DNA from: Akkermansiaceae bacterium
Lineage (GTDB): Bacteria; Verrucomicrobiota; Verrucomicrobiia; Verrucomicrobiales; Akkermansiaceae
Length of the DNA: 19,306 nucleotides
Assembly (NCBI GenBank): GCA_020627645.1
Contig: JAHDGN010000017.1
Span: 1 to 19,306, forward strand
Direction of reading: 5' to 3'
Shown here: positions 1-6,569 of the stretch, one piece after another
Layout: each line of letters begins with the position of its first letter
How positions within the stretch are numbered: position 1 is the first letter of the stretch
Translations under genes and position numbers: made by a program
Notes under the pieces: generated by a model
Database searches by the model: none
What the model was told of the DNA's origin: nothing
The model's input: only the letters and a program-made list of their open reading frames with translations

Positions 1-3000
1 GACAACGATGGTCTTTCCGATCTCGAGGAAATCCGAGGCCCACTGGTCAGCAACCCATCGCTGCCCGACTCTGACTCCAACGGAACGGACGACTTTACTG
101 AAATTCAACATTTTGCAGACCCCTCTGACCCCTCCTTTGCCAAACTTCCCGTTCCAGCTGTCACCTCCCCAACTGATTTTCTCTGGGAAATGACTGATCT
201 CCAATTTTTAATCGACTGGGGAGTATCCCTTGAAAGTGATGGAGGCGGCTACCGAGACTTCATCCGGTGGCGGGTCAACGAAGAAACCACAGCGTCCTGG
301 GGTGCCCTCGCCATAACCTTCCGAAAACGAGCTGAAGGAATCAATTTCACCTTCTTTGGAAACGGAAATGTCGCTTTTAACCAAAATGGCAACAACCTTT
401 GGTTTGAGGAAAGAAACACAGACTTCACGCCTCTTCTTGGTCTGAGTGGTGTTGGGCCCAACGATACCTCAGACCCGCTGACATTTTCTCTGTCTGGCAC
501 AAGGACCAGCACGTCACCCGATCTTTGGGACGTCACTCTAAGGGTTCGAAACCAAGCAACTAACTTAGACATCATCTCCAATGTCTTCCAAAGTTGTACT
601 GCGAATCCAAACCTGATTGCTGGCAACCTAATCTGGTTTGGTGATGACCGAAGACATGACGAATCAGAATTCGATCTCACTCAAGGCGTTACTCTCTATC
701 GAACTCAAACTCCTATCCATCAACTGCCAGGAATGGCCCATACTCTCGATTCTGACAACGATGGAATGAATGATCAGTGGGAAATCACCTACGGGCTCAA
801 CCCGAACGATCCCTCTGACGCAAATACCGATTCTGATTCAGACTCCCTATCAAACCTTACTGAACTCCTTCTCGGCACAGCTCCAAACAACCCCGATTCA
901 GACAATGACAACATTTCCGACGGCGATGAAGCTCAACAGCTGACGAACCCGAACTCAGCAACCTCTTCACCACCACTATTCCAACTCCCACTGTTTTCAA
1001 TTGGTGATCTCGACAACGATGGAATGTCTGACGCATGGCAAGCGGCCTACCAGGCTTTTGACCTTTTACCCGGACTCGATGCAGACGGTGATGGATACAC
1101 CAATCAACAAGAGTCTCTCATGGGGACTAACCCCTTCGATTCCTCCTCAAAATTTTCACTCACCCTAGACAAAAATTTAACGAATCCGGCGACACTCGAT
1201 CTTTCGTTTCCTCGAATTGAACACAAAAATCACCTCCTCGAAGCTAGTGACTCCTTGAGCTCCTTCTCACAATCATCTCTCAATCTCAACATCTCAGGTG
1301 ATCGATATGTCGCAACTCTAACCCCAGAAGAAATTCGTCAATTCTATCGTGTTTCTGTCAGTGACCGAGACCTTGACTTGGATGGACTAAGCGATGCCGA
1401 TGAAATTTTATTGGGGTCATCCCCAACATCACCAAATTCTCTCGGAAATCCGGTCCCCTACGACAGCACAGGCAATGGAATCGCAGACACAACACTCAGC
1501 GGAGATCAGGCAATTTTCCTTGAAAGGTTCGCCAACTTCCAGTCCTTGTCATCTGGACAGGGGAGTTCAGCCCCCACACGAACTGAGGCTGCTCGTCTCC
1601 TCATGCAAGCAGGATTTGGCCCCACACCTGATGAAATTGATTCAGTTCGCCAACTTGGCATAGAGGGATGGATTGATGACCAAATATCTAACCAACCAAC
1701 AACCCACCACTCCACTTACATGGTCGACATCACCACTGACGTCAATGGACCGCGCATCGACCTCTCATATAATTTCAATTCGGACGACAACTCAATTGGA
1801 TCAACAAATCTCCAAACAGCGTTTGCACGTGCGGCTATTTCGGGACCCGATCAACTTCGGCAAAGAGTCGCCTTTGCCCTTTCCCAGATTCTTGTCATTT
1901 CCAGGCAGGATGGAAATATCGAACGTCATAGTCTTGCTTTAGCTAAATACTACGACCGTCTTGTCGATCACGCCTTTGGGAACTATTACGATCTCCTAAT
2001 GGGGATCACCCTTGACCCCATCATGGGCCGCTACCTTTCCCATATCGGCAATATGCCGCCTGATCCTTCAATCAATAGATACCCTGATGAAAACTATGCT
2101 CGAGAAGTTATGCAGCTGTTTTCCATCGGGCTCTGGGAACTAAATATAGACGGAACCCGCAAATTAAATTCTCAGGGGCTTCCAATCCCCACCTATGACA
2201 ATTCCACAATCACAGAACTTGCCAGAGTGATGACCGGTCTTTGGTTCAGCAATGACGATTGGGGATACACGACCCGAAGAGACGGAGAATACCTCACACC
2301 GATGAAATTATTTCCAACTTACCATGATTTCGGAGAAAAGAACCTTCTCAACGGATTCAAGATTCCTGCCCGAAATCCCAGTGTCGAAAATGGACTCCAA
2401 GACATCCGCGATGCAATCAGGCATCTTGTCGAACATCCAAATTGCGCCCCTTTTGTTTCAAAAGCCCTGATCCAATTTCTCGTCACAAGCAATCCAAGCC
2501 CCGAATACGTCACCCGGATTTCCAACATCTTCATCAACAATGGATCCGGAATTCGTGGAGATCTTGGAGCGGTCGTCAAAGCGATTCTCATGGACCCCGA
2601 AGCTCGTGACCCAATGAATGTCAGCAATCCAGGTTTTGGAATCTTTCGCGAACCTGTCATCAAAACCATGCACCTAGCAAAGCTCACGAAGCTAAACCGA
2701 TCAGGAAAGCTTCTCTGGTGGGACTTCGAAAATTTTTATAACGACACCCTCCAAACACCCCTTTTCTCACCCACAGTCTTTAATTTCTACCGACCTGACT
2801 ACACTCCTCCCGGATCTCTTGATCAGAATAATCTCAACGGCCCCGCTTTTGAAATCCTCAACTCTTACACCGCTGTTTCATTACCCAATTCACTCTGGGA
2901 AATCGCTGACGAAGGATTTCGTCTTGGAAGCCGCTATCACTTCGCTCCTGATTACTCACAATACATACCACTTCAAGATAATCTAGATACCCTTCTTGAC

Positions 3001-3159
3001 CAACTGAACCTCCTAGTTTGTTCGGGAACCATGCGATCTCAAACAAGAAGCATCATCAAATCAACGCTTGAGAATACAACGTTTGAGGACCCAGTCGAAA
3101 TCTCGAGACTAGCGCTCTACTTAGCAATCATGTCTCCGGAGGGCTCCGTTCAAAAATAA
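1..3159 (+). CDS. DUF1800 secreted protein with TSP3-like calcium repeats (5'-partial)
   Basis: The frame is open from base 1, and residues upstream of the first in-frame ATG (190) are DNDGLSDLEE and DSDSNGTDDFTE, typical of this protein class. That ATG is therefore internal and the true start, probably with a signal peptide, lies left of the window. Visible length is 1052 residues. Numbering from base 1, acidic calcium-binding repeats of thrombospondin type 3 kind lie near residues 1, 23, 252, 277, 299, 336, 360 and 455. A beta-rich segment I do not recognise fills about 64-245. The DUF1800 domain runs from about 529 to the end, with EAARLLMQAGFG (529), LRQRVAFALSQ (619), YAREVMQLFSIGLWEL (about 700) and PLFSPTVFNFYRP (about 920). 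DUF1800 has no proven biochemical role. The family is abundant in Planctomycetes and Verrucomicrobia, usually next to DUF1501, as here. The repeats suggest an extracellular or surface location; that is inference. Confidence 0.93.
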   Translation, partial: DNDGLSDLEEIRGPLVSNPSLPDSDSNGTDDFTEIQHFADPSDPSFAKLPVPAVTSPTDFLWEMTDLQFLIDWGVSLESDGGGYRDFIRWRVNEETTASWGALAITFRKRAEGINFTFFGNGNVAFNQNGNNLWFEERNTDFTPLLGLSGVGPNDTSDPLTFSLSGTRTSTSPDLWDVTLRVRNQATNLDIISNVFQSCTANPNLIAGNLIWFGDDRRHDESEFDLTQGVTLYRTQTPIHQLPGMAHTLDSDNDGMNDQWEITYGLNPNDPSDANTDSDSDSLSNLTELLLGTAPNNPDSDNDNISDGDEAQQLTNPNSATSSPPLFQLPLFSIGDLDNDGMSDAWQAAYQAFDLLPGLDADGDGYTNQQESLMGTNPFDSSSKFSLTLDKNLTNPATLDLSFPRIEHKNHLLEASDSLSSFSQSSLNLNISGDRYVATLTPEEIRQFYRVSVSDRDLDLDGLSDADEILLGSSPTSPNSLGNPVPYDSTGNGIADTTLSGDQAIFLERFANFQSLSSGQGSSAPTRTEAARLLMQAGFGPTPDEIDSVRQLGIEGWIDDQISNQPTTHHSTYMVDITTDVNGPRIDLSYNFNSDDNSIGSTNLQTAFARAAISGPDQLRQRVAFALSQILVISRQDGNIERHSLALAKYYDRLVDHAFGNYYDLLMGITLDPIMGRYLSHIGNMPPDPSINRYPDENYAREVMQLFSIGLWELNIDGTRKLNSQGLPIPTYDNSTITELARVMTGLWFSNDDWGYTTRRDGEYLTPMKLFPTYHDFGEKNLLNGFKIPARNPSVENGLQDIRDAIRHLVEHPNCAPFVSKALIQFLVTSNPSPEYVTRISNIFINNGSGIRGDLGAVVKAILMDPEARDPMNVSNPGFGIFREPVIKTMHLAKLTKLNRSGKLLWWDFENFYNDTLQTPLFSPTVFNFYRPDYTPPGSLDQNNLNGPAFEILNSYTAVSLPNSLWEIADEGFRLGSRYHFAPDYSQYIPLQDNLDTLLDQLNLLVCSGTMRSQTRSIIKSTLENTTFEDPVEISRLALYLAIMSPEGSVQK
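748..1140 (+). repeat. Cluster of TSP3-like Asp-rich repeats within the DUF1800 gene
   Basis: Five copies of a degenerate D-x-D-x-D-G/N-x-x-D unit occur in this stretch (for example DSDNDGMND, DSDNDNISDGDE, DLDNDGMSD, DADGDGYTN). Outlying copies lie at 1-30, about 67-102 and about 1363-1405. At DNA level the 15-mer gacaacgatggaatg occurs at both 754-768 and 1012-1026, and its first 11 bases also occur at 1-11. This suggests duplication of repeat units. Such repeats bind calcium in known proteins. Confidence 0.75.
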
Positions 3160-3193
3160 ACCAAGATCACACACCACCAGCAAAACCAAATCT

Positions 3194-4666
3194 ATGTCAT
3201 CATCATTACGACTCTCCCGCCGAGGCTTTCTTGGAGAAAGCGCCTGTGCTGCGCTTGGATCAGCTTCCATCATGTCGACCTTGCTCAACCTCAAAATGGC
3301 CAACAACGCCGTTGCAGCTGGACTCCCACCTGATTCGGAAGATCGAAAAACCCTGGTTTGCCTATTCTTACATGGAGGCATCGACTCATACAACGTTCTC
3401 GTTCCTCGCGATAACACCCGTTATGCCGAATACCTAGAGACTCGAACAAACCTTGCTCTCGACCAAAATTCCCTGCTGCCCCTGAATCAAACCCCGACCG
3501 GGGATGGACTTGATTACGGCCTCCACCCCGCCATGTCTGGGCTACAGGAGCTCTTTAACGGGATCAACGGCAATGCCTCTGAACGACGCCTATCATTCAT
3601 TTCAAATATCGGAACCCTAATCGAGCCTGTCACTCTCACTGAATACCAAAATGATTCCAAACCCCTACCCCAAGGACTATTCTCACATTTTGATCAGGCT
3701 CAACAATGGCAGACTTCTCTTCCTCAGGGCGAAATTAAACTGACCGGGTGGGCTGGCCGACTCGCTGACATCCTGCATTCACAATCTAACAAAAATTCTC
3801 AAACGTCCATGAGTATCTCACTCGCGGGCAACAACATCTTTCAAGTTGGACAGACCACAAATCAATTTGTGATGACTCAGAACGGAGCATTGACACTCCG
3901 AGAAACAGGCGGAACCAACCATCCGACTCAACTGAAAAACCTAGCTCTAAAGTCTCTCATGGAGCAGGAATACGCAAATCTGATGGAACAAGCTTTCGCG
4001 GAAATTACGTCGCAAAGTTTTGAACAACAAGAATTCGTCCAGACGGAATTCGATAATTTGGCGGATGACTTTACTGGCGTCACTTTTCCTGACAGCAGAA
4101 TAGGACGAGATATGCTTGCCGCCATGAAAACAATCTCCCTCCGCGAAAAACTCGGCCTTAGACGGCAAACTATCTTCATCTCAAGGGGAGGATGGGACCA
4201 CCATGGCGAACTCATCGCGCCTCAAAACGATATGCTCGCTGAACTTACACCAGCTCTAAGCGCTTTTCAGCAAGCCTTAGAATCCTGTAACCTACAGGAA
4301 ACTGTTTTAACCTTCTCCGCATCAGACTTCGCAAGAACTCTCCGCTCCAATGGTTCCGGATCAGATCACGCCTGGGGAGGAAACCAATTTGTCATGGGAG
4401 GACCTGTGAACGGCGGACAAGTCCTAGGACAATTTCCTCAACTAGCGCTCGACTCCTCGGACGATGTGGGACGAGGTGGTCGAATTCTCCCAACAACCTC
4501 AGTCGACTCACTCGTCGCAGAACTCCTCCTCTGGTTCGGGCTTTCAGGGGCAGCCAATTTTGAGCAAGTCCTCCCAAATCTATCTAATTTTTACAATATC
4601 TCAAATGCGGATGCCTCTGACCCCACAAGCCTCCCCATTGGCTTCCTGAAACCTAATTCTTTTTAA
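3194..4666 (+). CDS. DUF1501 protein with Tat signal
   Basis: This 490-residue protein begins with a twin-arginine signal (SRRGFLG, residues 8-14, then a hydrophobic, Ala/Ser-rich stretch to about residue 43), so it should be exported folded. Family landmarks are CLFLHGGIDSYNVLVP (about 56-71), YGLHPAM, SNIGTLIEPVT, SHFDQAQQWQ, GWAGRLAD, RGGWDHHGEL (about 331) and GSDHAWGGNQFVMGG (about 389). DUF1501 is related to the sulfatase/alkaline phosphatase fold, and the HGG and GWDHH/SDHAWGG motifs fall where metal ligands lie in that fold, but no activity is established. It lies 34 bases after the DUF1800 gene and 3 bases before the next gene, consistent with one transcript. No Shine-Dalgarno sequence is seen. 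The start is supported by the position of the Tat motif. Confidence 0.93.
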   Translation: MSSSLRLSRRGFLGESACAALGSASIMSTLLNLKMANNAVAAGLPPDSEDRKTLVCLFLHGGIDSYNVLVPRDNTRYAEYLETRTNLALDQNSLLPLNQTPTGDGLDYGLHPAMSGLQELFNGINGNASERRLSFISNIGTLIEPVTLTEYQNDSKPLPQGLFSHFDQAQQWQTSLPQGEIKLTGWAGRLADILHSQSNKNSQTSMSISLAGNNIFQVGQTTNQFVMTQNGALTLRETGGTNHPTQLKNLALKSLMEQEYANLMEQAFAEITSQSFEQQEFVQTEFDNLADDFTGVTFPDSRIGRDMLAAMKTISLREKLGLRRQTIFISRGGWDHHGELIAPQNDMLAELTPALSAFQQALESCNLQETVLTFSASDFARTLRSNGSGSDHAWGGNQFVMGGPVNGGQVLGQFPQLALDSSDDVGRGGRILPTTSVDSLVAELLLWFGLSGAANFEQVLPNLSNFYNISNADASDPTSLPIGFLKPNSF

Positions 4667-4669
4667 GAT

Positions 4670-5179
4670 ATGATGACAAAAAGGATCCTCACAAGGGTCG
4701 CCATTCTCTTCCTCATCACTCTCCTAGTGATCATCTTTCGACCACGCAAACACTCTCCTAGCAAATCCAATCACCCTCCCACCACTCAAACACCTTCCAC
4801 TCCTCCCAGGCCCCCGGTTCTTGCAGACCAAATGTTGGTTGATTTTGGTTCACCTAAATCCTCTGACCAACAAGACCTTGAGTCTCTATCAACCTTTGTT
4901 GATAGCGTCTTCCTTCAGATCAAAAATAGAGACAGTCGGGAATTTTCTACAAATCAAGATCTTGTTCTCTTCCTGGCTGGAAAAAATAAAGCCCAACTTC
5001 GGTTCCTCTACCTAGATTCGCCATATATCGATAAAGACGGAAAACTACTTGATCGAAGAAAGCAACCGATCATCGTCCATCCAAGATCTCAAAAACAAAT
5101 CGAACTCCGTTTTGCTGGACCTGATCAAACTCCATACACGGCAGATGACCTTCTTTGGCCAAAGCCAATAAAAACCTAA
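4670..5179 (+). CDS. Small membrane-anchored or secreted protein of unknown function
   Basis: I do not recognise a named family for this 169-residue protein. It starts with KR followed by a hydrophobic stretch (AILFLITLLVIIF, about residues 11-23) that could be a signal peptide or a single membrane anchor. A Pro/Ser/Thr-rich linker follows to about residue 50, then a roughly 110-residue soluble part. The C-terminus holds DGKLLDRRKQPIIVHPRSQK and then RFAGPDQTPYTADDL. From memory this resembles a C-terminal pattern (D-x-x-G-x-P-x-x-x-H-P, then GPD-x(4)-T-x-DD) that recurs in small verrucomicrobial proteins encoded beside DUF1501 genes, and pseudopilin-like proteins share part of it. The ATG is 3 bases after the DUF1501 stop (a second ATG follows at 4673), which implies translational coupling. 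The stop lies 1 base from the convergent odhB stop. Confidence 0.8.
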   Translation: MMTKRILTRVAILFLITLLVIIFRPRKHSPSKSNHPPTTQTPSTPPRPPVLADQMLVDFGSPKSSDQQDLESLSTFVDSVFLQIKNRDSREFSTNQDLVLFLAGKNKAQLRFLYLDSPYIDKDGKLLDRRKQPIIVHPRSQKQIELRFAGPDQTPYTADDLLWPKPIKT

Positions 5180-5180
5180 C

Positions 5181-6563
5181 CTACATTTCCAACATCATTC
5201 GAGTTGGGTTTTCCAAGCACTCCTTGATTCGAATCAAGAAAGTTACCGCTTCTTTACCGTCAACCAGTCGATGATCATAACTCATCGCAAGATACATCAT
5301 CGGCCGAATAACAACTTTGCCATCTACTGCAACAGGACGTTGTTGAATCGTATGCATCCCCAAAATTCCACTCTGTGGCGGATTGAGAATCGGAGTGCTC
5401 AGAAGAGAACCATAAACCCCGCCATTTGAAATCGTAAACACTCCTCCAGAAAGATCTGACAGCTCAATCTTCCCCTCCTTAGCCCTAGTCGCATACTCAA
5501 TAATATCCTTTTCGATTTCAGCGAAACTCTTCTGATCACAATCCCTAACAACAGGCACAATCAACCCCTTGTCTGTACCTATCGCGACACCAATGTCGTA
5601 GAAGTGGTTTTCGACAATGTCCGTTCCATCAATTCTCGCATTCAAACCAGGAACATCCTTCAAGGCCTGAACAACTGCCTTGGTGAACAAAGACATGAAA
5701 CCCAATTTCACACCATGCTTCTCAACGAAACCATCCTGAACCGACTTCCGCAATTTCATCACAGCTGTCATATCCACCTCATTGAAAGTCGTTAAAATCG
5801 CAGCCGTCTGCTGCGCATTAACCAAATGTGAAGCAATCTTCCTCCTCAAAGGCGTCATTTTCTTCCGAGTCACCCTTGAATCATCCTCAACGACAGACAG
5901 CTCTACCTTTTTCTCCGAAGTAGGTTTAGGAGAGGGGTTGATTTCTACTGAAGGTTTCGAAACTGAAGGAACAGGAGAAGGTGCCGCAGGCTTCTCGAAT
6001 CCTGCTGGAGCCTCCGAAGCCGATATCGTTCCCAATAATCCACCGATTTCGATTTCAGTTCCCTCATTCGTCGCAACCGACACAATTCCAGAGACTGGCG
6101 CCTCCACCTCAGTCGTTACTTTATCGGTATCAACCGAGACTAAAAGTTCCCCTCTAGCGACAAATTCACCATCCTTGGCAGCCCAAGCCGCAACAGTGCC
6201 CGACGTAATTGACTCCCCAGCTGAAGGCATCACAACATCAACAACCTCCCCAGTCGGAACAGCTTGCGCCCCTTCACGAGACTCGCTAGTCGGAGCTTGA
6301 GTCACTCCCGCGACCTCCGCATTTCCATCTCCTTCATTGATTTCCCCAATGACAGTACCAATATCGACCTCTTCCCCCTCACCGACCGAAATCGAAACAG
6401 TTCCTGAAACCGGTGCCTCAAGTTCGGGAGATACCTTGTCCGTTTCCAAAGTAACGATGACCTGACCTTTGCTAACATGATCCCCATCGGAGACGTGCCA
6501 TCGAGAGATAAGTGCCGAAGTCACCGATTCTCCAGCTGAAGGAATGATAATTTGATGCGACAT
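5181..6563 (-). CDS. odhB: 2-oxoglutarate dehydrogenase E2 (dihydrolipoyllysine-residue succinyltransferase)
   Basis: This 460-residue protein transfers succinyl groups from E1-bound intermediates to CoA in the TCA-cycle 2-oxoglutarate dehydrogenase complex. It has two lipoyl domains, residues about 3-77 (lipoyl lysine K43 in ETDKVS) and about 107-181 (K148 in DTDKVT). A Pro/Ala/Ser-rich linker covers about 181-230, and the acyltransferase core covers about 231-460. The core contains AILTTFNEVDM, LGFMSLFTKAVV, SNGGVYGSLLSTPI and the catalytic YDHRLVDG (H431, D435). The TTFNEVDM and GVYGSLLSTPILNPPQS signatures point to the succinyl (OdhB/SucB) type rather than pyruvate E2. No peripheral subunit-binding domain is visible in the linker, which is unusual for a bacterial E2. 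The gene starts 6 bases after odhA. Confidence 0.96.
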   Translation of the reverse strand: MSHQIIIPSAGESVTSALISRWHVSDGDHVSKGQVIVTLETDKVSPELEAPVSGTVSISVGEGEEVDIGTVIGEINEGDGNAEVAGVTQAPTSESREGAQAVPTGEVVDVVMPSAGESITSGTVAAWAAKDGEFVARGELLVSVDTDKVTTEVEAPVSGIVSVATNEGTEIEIGGLLGTISASEAPAGFEKPAAPSPVPSVSKPSVEINPSPKPTSEKKVELSVVEDDSRVTRKKMTPLRRKIASHLVNAQQTAAILTTFNEVDMTAVMKLRKSVQDGFVEKHGVKLGFMSLFTKAVVQALKDVPGLNARIDGTDIVENHFYDIGVAIGTDKGLIVPVVRDCDQKSFAEIEKDIIEYATRAKEGKIELSDLSGGVFTISNGGVYGSLLSTPILNPPQSGILGMHTIQQRPVAVDGKVVIRPMMYLAMSYDHRLVDGKEAVTFLIRIKECLENPTRMMLEM

Positions 6564-6569
6564 GATCGA

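Noticed and set aside
5153..5164. CTTTGGCCAAAG palindrome at the end of the small protein gene as a terminator
   Set aside because: It has no loop and is not followed by a T-run on either strand, and it lies in coding sequence.
5782..6300. 172-codon plus-strand open frame across odhB
   Set aside because: It is antisense to the Ala/Pro/Ser-rich linker and second lipoyl domain of a clear odhB. The product is low-complexity Ser/Thr-rich, as expected from the complement of such codons.
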